Source of the DNA: UBA4729 sp038236865
GTDB taxonomy: Bacteria > Patescibacteriota > Saccharimonadia > Saccharimonadales > UBA4665
Direction: 5' to 3'
NCBI GenBank assembly: GCA_038236865.1
Contig: JBBRZI010000008.1
Coordinates: forward strand, 1-28,399
Length of the DNA stretch: 28,399 bases
A program made the position numbers and the translations under genes. The notes under the pieces are model-generated. The model was not told the origin of the DNA. It ran no database searches and saw only the letters and a program-made list of their open reading frames with translations. Shown piece after piece: positions 14,305 to 22,157 of this stretch (positions are counted from its first letter, which is position 1; each line of letters starts with the position of its first letter).

Positions 14305-15918
14305 ATGAAACTAACTGATATGCCCCAATGGCAAGCTCTGCACACTCACTCACTCATACTCAAAGACAGCCACCTGCGCGATTTGTTTGCTGCCGATGCC
14401 TCGCGGGGCGCTGACTTTAGTCTCCAGGCCGGCGACATATTGGCCGACTATTCAAAAAACCTGATTACTGAAGAAACACTGAGGCTGCTGTTTGACCTCG
14501 CCCGCGCCACTAAAGTCGAAGCGCTACGCGATGCCATGTTTGCCGGCGACAAAATCAATACAACTGAGAATCGGGCCGTGCTGCACACTGCCCTGCGCAA
14601 TCAATCTGCTGCACCGGTGTCCACCGACGGCCACGATGTCATGCCGGAAATTCAAGCCGTCCTGCAAAAAATGGCAGATTTTAGTAACCAAGTTCGGGCT
14701 GGACAATGGCTCGGCTACACCGGCAAACCGATTAAAAATATCGTAAATATTGGCATTGGCGGCTCGGACCTTGGCCCCGTTATGGCGACCGAAGCCCTCA
14801 AATATTACACCCAGCGTGATCTTCTGGTGCGGTTTATCTCTAACGTAGATGCCACGCAGCTCGTGGAAGTTACCCGCGACCTAGATCCAGCCGAAACCCT
14901 CTTTATCATCGCTTCTAAAACCTTCACTACCGATGAGACGATGACGAACGCTAGCAGCGCGCGCCAGTGGCTATTGGAATCACTCAAGGACGAAGCAGCC
15001 GTCGCGCGCCACTTCGTGGCCGTATCGACCAATACCACCAAAGTCCGCGAATTCGGTATCGACCCGGCCAACATGTTCGAGTTCTGGGATTGGGTCGGCG
15101 GCCGTTACTCGCTGACGAGCGCCATTGGGCTGTCAATTATGGTGGCTATCGGGCCTGAAAATTTTGGGCAGCTGCTCGAAGGCTTCTACGAGATGGACGA
15201 GCACTTCAAAACCGCGCCACTGGAGAAAAATCTACCCGTAATTCTCGCCCTCATCGGTCTATGGTACACGAACTTTTTTGACGCTGAAGCTGAAGCGATT
15301 CTGCCTTACGACCAGTACTTGCACCGCTTTGCGGCGTATTTTCAGCAAGGCAATATGGAGAGCAACGGCAAATCAGTCACCAAAGATGGTGCCATTGTCG
15401 ACTACCACACCGGCCCAGTTATTTGGGGTGAGCCCGGCACCAATGGCCAGCACGCTTTTTACCAACTACTCCACCAGGGCACCCGCTTAATTCCAGCTGA
15501 TTTTATTGGCTTTGCTCAGCCACTCAATGCGGTCGGCGATCACCACCTAAAATTAACCGCCAATTTACTCGCCCAAACCCGCGCGCTGGCGTTTGGCAAA
15601 ACTGCCGAGGAAGTACGCGCCGATGGTGTACCTGAGGCGCTCATTCCGCACCGCACCTTCCCAGGAAACCGCCCGACCAATACCCTGCTGCTGCCCAAAC
15701 TGACACCCAAAACGCTCGGTGAGCTCATCGCCTTGTATGAACACAAGATCTTCGTCCAAGGCGCTGTTTGGAACATTAATTCATTTGACCAGTGGGGCGT
15801 TGAGCTTGGCAAAGCGCTCGCCCAAGACCTGTTCGGGCAACTTACATCTGGCCAACCAAACGAGCTCAATGATAGCTCGACCAATAGCTTACTAGCCGCC
15901 ATCAAGCGCCTGTCGTAA
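14305..15918 (+). CDS. pgi: Glucose-6-phosphate isomerase
   Basis: This 537-aa enzyme interconverts glucose 6-phosphate and fructose 6-phosphate in glycolysis and sugar synthesis, in the cytoplasm. Length fits the long (E. coli/eukaryote-like) form of the family. Both family signatures are present: DWVGGRYSLTSAIGLS (about 261-276) and GAVWNINSFDQWGVELGK (about 486-503), with the catalytic Lys in the last and catalytic Glu/His in the MESNGK and EPGTNGQHAFYQLLHQG regions. A GAGGT ribosome site fixes the start. It is a single gene with its own promoter. It could supply hexose phosphates for the sugar nucleotides used by the neighbouring divergent glycosylation operon, which is inference. Confidence 0.98.
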   Translation: MKLTDMPQWQALHTHSLILKDSHLRDLFAADASRGADFSLQAGDILADYSKNLITEETLRLLFDLARATKVEALRDAMFAGDKINTTENRAVLHTALRNQSAAPVSTDGHDVMPEIQAVLQKMADFSNQVRAGQWLGYTGKPIKNIVNIGIGGSDLGPVMATEALKYYTQRDLLVRFISNVDATQLVEVTRDLDPAETLFIIASKTFTTDETMTNASSARQWLLESLKDEAAVARHFVAVSTNTTKVREFGIDPANMFEFWDWVGGRYSLTSAIGLSIMVAIGPENFGQLLEGFYEMDEHFKTAPLEKNLPVILALIGLWYTNFFDAEAEAILPYDQYLHRFAAYFQQGNMESNGKSVTKDGAIVDYHTGPVIWGEPGTNGQHAFYQLLHQGTRLIPADFIGFAQPLNAVGDHHLKLTANLLAQTRALAFGKTAEEVRADGVPEALIPHRTFPGNRPTNTLLLPKLTPKTLGELIALYEHKIFVQGAVWNINSFDQWGVELGKALAQDLFGQLTSGQPNELNDSSTNSLLAAIKRLS

Positions 15919-15960
15919 GCAACCCGAGGCCAGTTGACCTCCGAGCCGATCTTACCTTAC

Positions 15961-15990
15961 CGCTTAGGCTCACTTGATCAAAGCTAAGCG
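15961..15990. other. Stem-loop between convergent genes
   Basis: CGCTTAG-G-CT (15961-15970) pairs with AGCTAAGCG (15982-15990), nine base pairs with one bulged G and an 11-nt loop. It lies 42 nt after pgi and 84 nt after the end of the convergent membrane gene. It lacks a T run on either side, so a terminator function is only possible. Confidence 0.35.
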
Positions 15991-16074
15991 CTACCACCAT
16001 CCGATCACACGAAGGCCATCAGGACGCTTAGCCCCGCCGACAGCTGACGCAGCGAGTGAATTCACAACGAAGTG

Positions 16075-17007
16075 CTAGGTAACTGCTTCTAAATGTTCCA
16101 GTTTATGGATACCGCGGTCAATCAGGGCAAACCCGAGTAACGTCAGGCTGAGCACGGCGTAGACAGCGATCAGCCCGACACCGAGACTTTGCAGCGTGGA
16201 CGAAGATATCATCAGTATTTGCGCCACAAAAATGCTGAGCATGACCACCGAAATACCGAGGTAAAAATCCCGGAACATCCGTTTATATAGCACCCCTGGC
16301 GTATTGTACGAATACCAGGCCAAGTTAGCCGCCGCCAACAAGCCGAGTGACCAGCTAATAATATAGGGGAGGAGGTAGGTCCCCATGAGTAGGTTGGCGG
16401 AAACGACAAAACCCGGCAAACCATGCTCGCTCATTATATCCGAAGTATGCGCGTAGAAGTTCATGACTAACAGCGCGACAAACACTAGGAAAGTAGCAAT
16501 ATAAAGCAACTCTTTACGACGGTTACGGCCGCTCGAACCGACCAAGCCAACTAACTGCCTCGAACCAATATAGAGCAGGCCCGTCGCGACCAGGGCAATC
16601 GCGAGCGGCAGATAGTGTTGAAGCGCCACGGCTACCACAACATGAGAGATATGGTGTAACAGCCCGACCACAATGTCGCCGAACGTCAGCGTTATGATGT
16701 ACGCCGCCAAAAACAACAGCCCATTCGCTATATAGCCCAGCCGGCTGCCGTCGTTGCTTTTTCTGATTTTGGCCGTGTAGCGCTTAAACCGGAAACCACA
16801 CCGCAGCGCAATTAACCAGATGAGTAGCTCAGGAATAGCAATAGATATTCGTACCAATAAGCTCGGGGGCGAATAGCCATCAGTGCCGCCTGAACTCCAC
16901 AAAGTCTTCCATAATAGCACCAGCATGACAAGAGTGGCAACGGCGGCAATAGCATAGACGAGTGACGAATATTTCCAGATTTGGTTACTGCTGAATCTTG
17001 CTTTCAT
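16075..17007 (-). CDS. Polytopic membrane protein of unknown function
   Basis: This 310-aa protein has about eight hydrophobic helices (near 14-32, 46-68, 88-112, 122-144, 164-184, 200-228, 246-264 and 272-296) joined by short, basic cytoplasmic loops such as RFKRYTAKIRKSNDG and GRNRRKELL. I do not recognise a family. No enzymatic motif stands out; two His (HHISH) lie in a central helix-loop. An AAGG ribosome site about 7-8 nt before the ATG, with a perfect TATAAT 21 nt before it, supports the start. It is a single gene, divergent from the DEAD-box helicase gene and convergent with pgi. Confidence 0.82.
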   Translation of the reverse strand: MKARFSSNQIWKYSSLVYAIAAVATLVMLVLLWKTLWSSGGTDGYSPPSLLVRISIAIPELLIWLIALRCGFRFKRYTAKIRKSNDGSRLGYIANGLLFLAAYIITLTFGDIVVGLLHHISHVVVAVALQHYLPLAIALVATGLLYIGSRQLVGLVGSSGRNRRKELLYIATFLVFVALLVMNFYAHTSDIMSEHGLPGFVVSANLLMGTYLLPYIISWSLGLLAAANLAWYSYNTPGVLYKRMFRDFYLGISVVMLSIFVAQILMISSSTLQSLGVGLIAVYAVLSLTLLGFALIDRGIHKLEHLEAVT

Positions 17008-17028
17008 CGGCTGCCTTTATTGGGAATT

Positions 17029-17034
17029 ATTATA
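17029..17034 (-). promoter_or_regulatory. -10 box of the unknown membrane protein gene
   Basis: TATAAT (17034-17029, minus) predicts a start about 14 nt before ATG 17007, leaving room for the AAGG ribosome site. No clear -35. Confidence 0.5.
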
Positions 17035-17092
17035 CTCTCAATTACGCTGATAATTGCTATTAATGACCGCCTAGCCCGTGACATTACGCCGG

Positions 17093-17129
17093 AGACGGTA
17101 TTGCGCTACCGTCTTGATTATGCTACAGT
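17093..17129 (+). promoter_or_regulatory. Helicase promoter with overlapping inverted repeat
   Basis: An extended -10, TGCTACAGT (17121-17129), has a possible TTGCGC -35 (17101-17106) at 17 nt. That -35 is exactly the 6-nt centre of a perfect 8-bp inverted repeat, AGACGGTA (17093-17100) and TACCGTCT (17107-17114). The repeat may be a regulator binding site. The predicted leader is about 103 nt, long for this window. Confidence 0.42.
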
Positions 17130-17238
17130 TAAACCATTGTTAAAGATGAATCCGGGTTTTGTACACTAGTTACTCGATTTTTCATTGCCGACAATCGCCA
17201 GTAACTAATTACATAACTAACAAAAGGATTCTTTTTTT

Positions 17239-18441
17239 ATGTCTTACACAGATTATAGCCAACGCCGCGGCTCAGGCCGTCCGAGCTCGTTTCGTTCCAA
17301 CAATAATAACCGAGGCGGCAAGCGCGGCCCCAAAAAGGAAAACATCCCGTCGGCTCGCTTCATTAAAGCTGCGATCCCTGTACAGATTGACGACTTTACT
17401 CCAGTACACGCCTTTGCAGATTTTCCGCTCCACGAAACAATTCAGCGCAACGTTGTCAATAAAGGCTACACTGCACCTACCCCGATTCAAGACCAGGCCA
17501 TCCCAATTGGCTTGAATGGACAAGATATTATCGGCATCGCCAACACCGGTACCGGCAAGACAGTCGCCTTTGCACTACCAGTTTTGCACAAGCTTATGAG
17601 CAACCCCGGCTCGCGCGTTCTGATCATGGCCCCAACTCGCGAGTTGGCCCAACAGATCGAAGACGAATGTCGCACGTTTGCTAAAGGCAGCGGCCTGTTC
17701 GGTGCCCTCCTCATTGGCGGCACCGCTATGGGGCCACAACTCCGCGATCTGCGGGCTAACCCCCAGATCGTCATCGGTACACCTGGCCGCATCAAAGACC
17801 ACATGGAGCGCGGCAGCCTCAAACTGCACGACGTTGACCTGGTCGTGCTCGACGAAGCCGACCGTATGCTCGACATGGGCTTCATTGACGACATTCGGGA
17901 GATCCTGAGCCACTGCGCGACGCAGCGCCAATCCTTCTTCTTCTCAGCCACCCTCGACAACCGCGTCAAGGGGTTAGTTGAAACGTTCATGAACAACCCG
18001 GTCAATATTTATGTCAAAACTGGTGAAACCAGCGACAACGTCGAGCAAAACGTCGTCCGTTATGGTTCGCACCACGAGAAAATTGAAAAATTGCATGATC
18101 TCCTGACTAATACTGTCGGTATGAAAGCCCTCGTCTTTGACGACACCCAGCGCAGTGTTGAACGGCTCAGCCAAGAGTTGATTGACCGCGGATTCCGGGC
18201 CGATGCCATTCACGGCGGCAAGTCACAATCACAGCGCCAGCGCTCACTCGACAGCTTCAAGCGCAGCAACATTTCGATCTTAGTCGCAACTGACGTTGCA
18301 GCTCGGGGCATTGACGTCGTTGATATCACGCACGTGATCAACTACTCGACACCGCAGTCGTACTCCGACTATGTCCACCGCATCGGTCGAGCCGGTCGAG
18401 CCGGCAACATGGGCAACGCCCTGACATTCATCGAACGCTAA
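17239..18441 (+). CDS. DEAD-box ATP-dependent RNA helicase
   Basis: This 400-aa protein has an Arg/Gly/Asn-rich N-terminal tail (1-40) and both RecA-like domains. Seen in order are the Q motif (TPIQDQAIP, about 81-89), motif I ANTGTGKT (101-108), PTRELAQQ, TPGRIKDH, motif II DEAD with DRMLDMGF, motif III SAT, and in the second domain ARGIDV and HRIGRAGRAG. It ends soon after motif VI, with no C-terminal extension of the DeaD/CsdA type. Such enzymes unwind short RNA duplexes in ribosome assembly, mRNA decay or cold adaptation. An AAAGGA lies 10-11 nt before the ATG. The long leader and an inverted repeat in the promoter suggest regulated expression. Confidence 0.96.
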   Translation: MSYTDYSQRRGSGRPSSFRSNNNNRGGKRGPKKENIPSARFIKAAIPVQIDDFTPVHAFADFPLHETIQRNVVNKGYTAPTPIQDQAIPIGLNGQDIIGIANTGTGKTVAFALPVLHKLMSNPGSRVLIMAPTRELAQQIEDECRTFAKGSGLFGALLIGGTAMGPQLRDLRANPQIVIGTPGRIKDHMERGSLKLHDVDLVVLDEADRMLDMGFIDDIREILSHCATQRQSFFFSATLDNRVKGLVETFMNNPVNIYVKTGETSDNVEQNVVRYGSHHEKIEKLHDLLTNTVGMKALVFDDTQRSVERLSQELIDRGFRADAIHGGKSQSQRQRSLDSFKRSNISILVATDVAARGIDVVDITHVINYSTPQSYSDYVHRIGRAGRAGNMGNALTFIER

Positions 18442-18627
18442 GTAGCTGTTCATACTCTCTCTTCTAAGTTGAAATTGCCCGGTTTTGAGGCAACATCTGT
18501 TCAGGTTGAGAGGTGTACCGTATGGCACAGCGACGAGACGGGGGCGGATTTGAGCCAAAGGTGGGTGATTTCAGGCCAGGTGATGAGATTGTGAACAGGT
18601 GCTAAACCCGCCAGCCAGACAGCGTCT

Positions 18628-18661
18628 AAGAACCTCGATACATTTTTATCGGGGTTCTTTT
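18628..18661 (+). terminator. Intrinsic terminator downstream of the helicase gene
   Basis: AAGAACCTCGATA (18628-18640) pairs with TATCGGGGTTCTT (18647-18659) over 13 bp with one T-G pair and a 6-nt loop, then a T run (18658-18661). It lies 186 nt after the helicase stop, so the transcript has a long 3' part. Confidence 0.8.
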
Positions 18662-18817
18662 GGATATACAGCTTGCTATACTCGTCGCGGGGCAATACCC
18701 AACTGGTCAAAATAATGAAGCTTTCTGCTGAATGAACGCCACCAGTATTGTGTTCAATATCACGTTGAATGAAAGCAGAACATGTTATGATAAAAAACAC
18801 AATTTTCTAAATTTAAT

Positions 18818-18823
18818 TATAAT
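18818..18823 (+). promoter_or_regulatory. -10 box of the OmpR-type regulator gene (leaderless start)
   Basis: A perfect TATAAT in an AT-rich stretch ends 6 nt before ATG 18830, placing the transcription start at the start codon. This supports ATG 18830 rather than the internal ATG at 18851. Confidence 0.6.
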
Positions 18824-18829
18824 TTAAGA

Positions 18830-19546
18830 ATGACAAGAGATACTGCGTTGATGAAACTGTTACTTATTGACGATGACACTGGCATAACTACCGCGCTGGC
18901 CCTTGCCTTGGCTAACACATATGAGCTCGATATTGCCCGCACCGGAACTGGTGGACTCCACAAGGCCAACACCTATCACTACGATGTCATCCTGCTTGAC
19001 CTCAAGCTTCCGGATATGCCTGGGCTCACCGTCTGCGAACGATTGCGGCACGCTGGTGTCACTACCCCCATCTTGATACTATCCGGCGAGACGAAAGCCC
19101 TGAGCAAAGTCAGCCTCCTCGATGCCGGCGCCGACGATTACCTGACTAAACCGTTCAGCCTTGGCGAGCTCAAGGCCCGCCTGCGGGTGCTGATGCGGCG
19201 GCTCGAGACCACCCAGCCCAAAAAACACCGATTACAAACTGCCGGATTGACGCTCGACAGCGACACGTACCTAGTCACGCGCGACGGGCAAACGATTAAG
19301 CTCCGACGCAAAGAGTTCGCAATGCTAGAGTGCTTAATGCAGCATGCCGGCAGTGTCGTTACGCGCAACACCCTGACAAACCACGCTTGGCGTGACAATG
19401 AAGACCCTTGGACGAACACGATCGATGTGCACATTAAATACTTGCGCGATAAGATCGACCGTCCATTTGATACGCGCCTAATAAAAACGGTCCACGGCTT
19501 GGGCTACAAATTAGAGACATCTGTTCAAAGTGGCAAACCCCTCTAA
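18830..19546 (+). CDS. OmpR/PhoB-family response regulator
   Basis: A 238-aa two-domain regulator. The receiver domain (about 8-122) has the acidic pocket D14-D15, the phospho-acceptor D57 in LLDLKLPDMPG, S85 in ILSG and K107 in LTKPF. The C-terminal winged helix (about 135-232) has RRKEFAMLECLMQHAG, the recognition segment NTIDVHIKYLRDKID and the closing IKTVHGLGYKL, typical of the Trans_reg_C family. Phosphorylated dimers bind direct DNA repeats and activate or repress promoters. The next gene on the same strand, 99 nt downstream, encodes a membrane histidine kinase that is its likely partner. Target genes are unknown. Confidence 0.95.
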   Translation: MTRDTALMKLLLIDDDTGITTALALALANTYELDIARTGTGGLHKANTYHYDVILLDLKLPDMPGLTVCERLRHAGVTTPILILSGETKALSKVSLLDAGADDYLTKPFSLGELKARLRVLMRRLETTQPKKHRLQTAGLTLDSDTYLVTRDGQTIKLRRKEFAMLECLMQHAGSVVTRNTLTNHAWRDNEDPWTNTIDVHIKYLRDKIDRPFDTRLIKTVHGLGYKLETSVQSGKPL

Positions 19547-19561
19547 GTCCCCGACAAGGCT

Positions 19562-19586
19562 AAAACTTCTAGATGGTCTAGTTTTT
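19562..19586 (+). terminator. Weak stem-loop with T run between regulator and kinase genes
   Basis: AAAACT (19562-19567) pairs with AGTTTT (19580-19585); inside it CTAGA can pair with TCTAG. Five T follow in the stem and tail. AT-rich and short, so at most a partial terminator that could make kinase expression lower than regulator expression. Confidence 0.3.
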
Positions 19587-19645
19587 AACATAGGATACCC
19601 CTGTGCTTGGCGGTCTCATAAACGGCCCTGATTTCACAACAACCC

Positions 19646-21130
19646 ATGAAAAAATCCGACTACACCAACTACTTTCAGCGAGCTGTTGCCCGGTTGGTCG
19701 AACCACGTAAGATCGGACCCGCCGAACGGAAACAGCAATACCTCCTCAGCGTGCTGTTTGTCGGGCTGCAGACCGCCGCTATTATCGCGTTACTTGATTG
19801 TGGTGTCGATTTCTTAGCAAAGGCTGAGACCCACTATCGGAGCACCTTTATGCTCATGCTGCTATTCAACGTGGTTGTGGCTGGGCTGACCTACGCCTCG
19901 CGACAGGGGCACTACAAACTGGCAGATAGTATTTTTATTGTAGTCCTGATCCTTGTTGCGGCCCGGTTGACCGTGCAATCAGGTTTTATGCTGCCGCAAG
20001 TGCAACTACTCTATGCGCTCATTATTATTGTCGTCGGCTTGCTTATAAGCGCTCGAGTCGGGTTTATTGTCATCGGTATCGTCATGACGCTCATCGTTGC
20101 AGTCGGATATCTTGAAGTCTATGCCTTGTTAAATTCCGACACCCAGTGGCTGGCGCAGACCTTTAGTTACGGGCAGCCGACCGGCTATGTCATTGTGCTT
20201 ATGGTTATCGGTCTTGTATCGTGGTTATCCGGCAGTGAGATCGACCGGTCTTGGCGTCGAGCCCGCCGGTCTGAAAAAGTTCTGACCAATGAGCGCGCTA
20301 GTCTTGAAGCCACAGTCAGCGAGCGCACCCGTCAGCTCAAAGAGGCTCAGTTTTTGCGCTCGATGGAGCTGCAGCGTTTCGCCGAGTTTGGCCGCTTGAA
20401 TGCGAATTTGATACATGACTTGGCCAACCCGCTCACCGCGGCGAGTATTAATCTCGCTATGCTTGACCCCACCCATGATGCCGAGTTGCTGCTACGCGTG
20501 CGCCAAAACCTTAAACACGTTAAACGGTACGTCGATGCTGCCCGCCTACAAGTCAGAGGCCAGAGCGTCATACATCCCTTCAGCGTCAGGGGCGAACTGG
20601 GGCGGGCAGTGCTCAGCCTACAGCCCCGGGCCGAGCAAGCTGGCGTCAAACTCCGCCTACAACCTGGTCAGAATTTTAAACTAACGGGCGACGCGATTAA
20701 ATTTAACCAGTTGATGGCAAATCTTATCGCCAATGGGATTGACGCCTACAGCGGAGCCGAAGCCAGCGCCGGCGTTGGGGAGAAGCAGGTCGAGATAGCT
20801 GTCGCCCAAACCGAAGCTGGCTTGCGCTGCTCGGTCATTGATCATGGCGTCGGTATCCTCCCAGGCGCCATAGCTAAAATTTTTGATCCCTTCTATAGCA
20901 CGAAGTCTGAATTCCTTCAAAGTATGGGTATTGGGCTTGCCATGGTCAAACAGTTTGTGGAGCATGATTTTATGGGCACGATAACCGTCAAAAGCTCCCC
21001 GACTACCGGAACGTGCTTTTCGGTAGAATTGAGCAGCGCCGAGCCCCACGATGTCGATCTTACTGCTGTCAGCCAGTTGTTAACACCGGATCAGCAAAAC
21101 CCGGTCTATCACGAAAAGTTAGTGGTTTAG
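19646..21130 (+). CDS. Membrane sensor histidine kinase
   Basis: This 494-aa kinase has about six membrane helices (roughly 32-54, 66-84, 93-110, 120-136, 138-160 and 180-196) with very short outer loops, so the signal is probably sensed in or at the membrane. A coiled-coil linker (about 205-245) leads to the dimerisation/phospho-acceptor helix with H257 in LIHDLANPL. The ATPase domain has the N box around N359-N363, D399-x-G-x-G403, an FDPFYSTK segment and GIGLAMV (428-434). The H-box is of the HDLxNPL kind rather than HELRTPL. It pairs with the OmpR-type regulator just upstream. The start has no ribosome site; the signal and targets are unknown. Confidence 0.93.
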   Translation: MKKSDYTNYFQRAVARLVEPRKIGPAERKQQYLLSVLFVGLQTAAIIALLDCGVDFLAKAETHYRSTFMLMLLFNVVVAGLTYASRQGHYKLADSIFIVVLILVAARLTVQSGFMLPQVQLLYALIIIVVGLLISARVGFIVIGIVMTLIVAVGYLEVYALLNSDTQWLAQTFSYGQPTGYVIVLMVIGLVSWLSGSEIDRSWRRARRSEKVLTNERASLEATVSERTRQLKEAQFLRSMELQRFAEFGRLNANLIHDLANPLTAASINLAMLDPTHDAELLLRVRQNLKHVKRYVDAARLQVRGQSVIHPFSVRGELGRAVLSLQPRAEQAGVKLRLQPGQNFKLTGDAIKFNQLMANLIANGIDAYSGAEASAGVGEKQVEIAVAQTEAGLRCSVIDHGVGILPGAIAKIFDPFYSTKSEFLQSMGIGLAMVKQFVEHDFMGTITVKSSPTTGTCFSVELSSAEPHDVDLTAVSQLLTPDQQNPVYHEKLVV

Positions 21131-21151
21131 AAATAGTGCTAGCGCTTTATT

Positions 21152-21628
21152 ATGGTAAACTGGCCTATAGAACTTATGGCTAAATTTGCTAAAACTATCG
21201 CCTCATCATCTAAATCTACGCAATCGACAGCAGTCGTTACGGCCCAAGCGCCTAAGACCGCCCAAAGTCTGCTGATCACCTTGCCGATACTGGCAGCTGT
21301 GCTTTTCGCAATTGGCTACATCGAGATGGGTACGCCCGAAACTCCAGCCGCCCAGCAAGTCACCAAGCCGGTGCCGGCGGGGGTAGAAGCTACGTTGCCA
21401 ATTGCAGCCCCAAGCCAGCAAACACTCGAATCGATTCCCGTTGAAGTCACCGAAGGCCTGCTGAATCCAACCAACGCTGGCATCGGCGACACCGGAGCCT
21501 CCCTGGCTGCGCAACCAACCGTTACTTCGCTCCAGGCACCGTCCAGCAGCGCAATGACAGACGATGCCTCGGCCCTGCAAGCCCACAAACACAGTCAGTC
21601 ATTCGAACAGTTGCTAGAATTACTCTAA
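21152..21628 (+). CDS. Small membrane-anchored protein with Pro/Ala/Thr-rich outer region
   Basis: This 158-aa product (150 aa if the ATG at 21176 is used) has a Ser/Thr/Lys-rich N-terminus, one membrane helix (about 39-58, SLLITLPILAAVLFAIGYI) and a low-complexity region of about 100 residues rich in Ala, Pro, Thr, Ser and Gln, probably unstructured and outside the membrane. No domain is recognised. It starts 21 nt after the kinase gene and could share its transcript; an extended -10-like TGGTAAACT (21153-21161) would instead give its own transcript starting at about 21168 and favour ATG 21176. A link to the kinase signalling is possible from position only. Confidence 0.7.
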   Translation: MVNWPIELMAKFAKTIASSSKSTQSTAVVTAQAPKTAQSLLITLPILAAVLFAIGYIEMGTPETPAAQQVTKPVPAGVEATLPIAAPSQQTLESIPVEVTEGLLNPTNAGIGDTGASLAAQPTVTSLQAPSSSAMTDDASALQAHKHSQSFEQLLELL

Positions 21629-21632
21629 TTAT

Positions 21633-21660
21633 TTACTTAAGGTAAGTAACCGTTCATACT
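21633..21660 (+). promoter_or_regulatory. marR promoter with palindromic operator
   Basis: A 17-bp palindrome, TTACTTA-AGG-TAAGTAA (21633-21649), has perfect 7-bp arms. It overlaps the -35 position and spacer of a promoter whose -10 is CATACT (21655-21660). That -10 ends 6 nt before ATG 21667, giving a leaderless start. Size and position are typical of MarR-family autorepression sites. Confidence 0.68.
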
Positions 21661-21666
21661 GGGGCT

Positions 21667-22092
21667 ATGCCCACTCACCAGGAAAGTATTATTGCCCTTG
21701 AGTCCGCCATGCGTGCAATGGTCCAGACCATGAAACGACCGCAAACCTGGACAGCGTTGACGGCCCAGGCCGGATTGAGCATCGACCGTCCAGGCGCAAC
21801 TATTCTACGTATATTGGCTTCCCGGCCGGGTACTTGGCGTCTGCACGATCTCGCCGAACGAATTGGGGTTGAGGCACCTTCAATTACCCGCAAAGCTCAG
21901 CAACTCGAGCAAGCTGGCCTGCTGAGTCGGAAGCGTGATCCCCAAGACGGCCGCGCGTTCAGCGTCCAGCTGACTCCGGCGGGGCGCGTTATTGCTATGA
22001 AACTCGAAGCGGCCCAGCGCCGCGTCTTAGAGGCGGCGCTCAAAGACTGGCCGGCCGCCGATCTCGCCCAATTTATCAACCTGTTTCAATGA
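21667..22092 (+). CDS. MarR-family transcriptional regulator
   Basis: This 141-aa protein has the MarR layout: an N-terminal dimerisation helix, a winged helix-turn-helix (about 45-105) with recognition helix APSITRKAQQLEQAG (70-84) and the wing DPQDGRAFSVQLTPAG (91-106), and C-terminal dimerisation helices. MarR proteins repress drug-efflux or stress genes and release DNA on binding a small phenolic or lipophilic ligand. A palindrome in its own promoter suggests autoregulation, and the drug exporter gene 65 nt downstream on the same strand has no separate operator that I can see, so the two are probably one repressor-controlled operon. Confidence 0.93.
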   Translation: MPTHQESIIALESAMRAMVQTMKRPQTWTALTAQAGLSIDRPGATILRILASRPGTWRLHDLAERIGVEAPSITRKAQQLEQAGLLSRKRDPQDGRAFSVQLTPAGRVIAMKLEAAQRRVLEAALKDWPAADLAQFINLFQ

Positions 22093-22157
22093 TTCAGCGA
22101 AAACCTCGGCCAGCCGAACGAACCGTCGTCAAATAAACAAACCAGCAAGGATTAGTA

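Larger units (their letters stand above)
18442..18829. other. Intergenic region after the helicase gene
   Basis: The 388-bp gap holds, from left to right: a possible 27-codon reading frame with a GAGAGG site (ATG 18522, stop 18603-18605), the intrinsic terminator at 18628-18661, an AT-rich segment with a short hairpin (GTATTG-TGTT-CAATAT around 18750-18766) and the promoter of the response regulator gene. No recognised gene. Confidence 0.55.

Noticed and set aside
18501..18800. A 99-codon minus-strand frame (GTG start) in the gap between helicase and response regulator, with a TATAAT on that strand at 18821-18816
   Set aside because: It runs straight through the helicase terminator hairpin, has no ribosome site, resembles no protein, and the TATAAT is the partly symmetric AT-rich box that clearly serves the response regulator on the plus strand.
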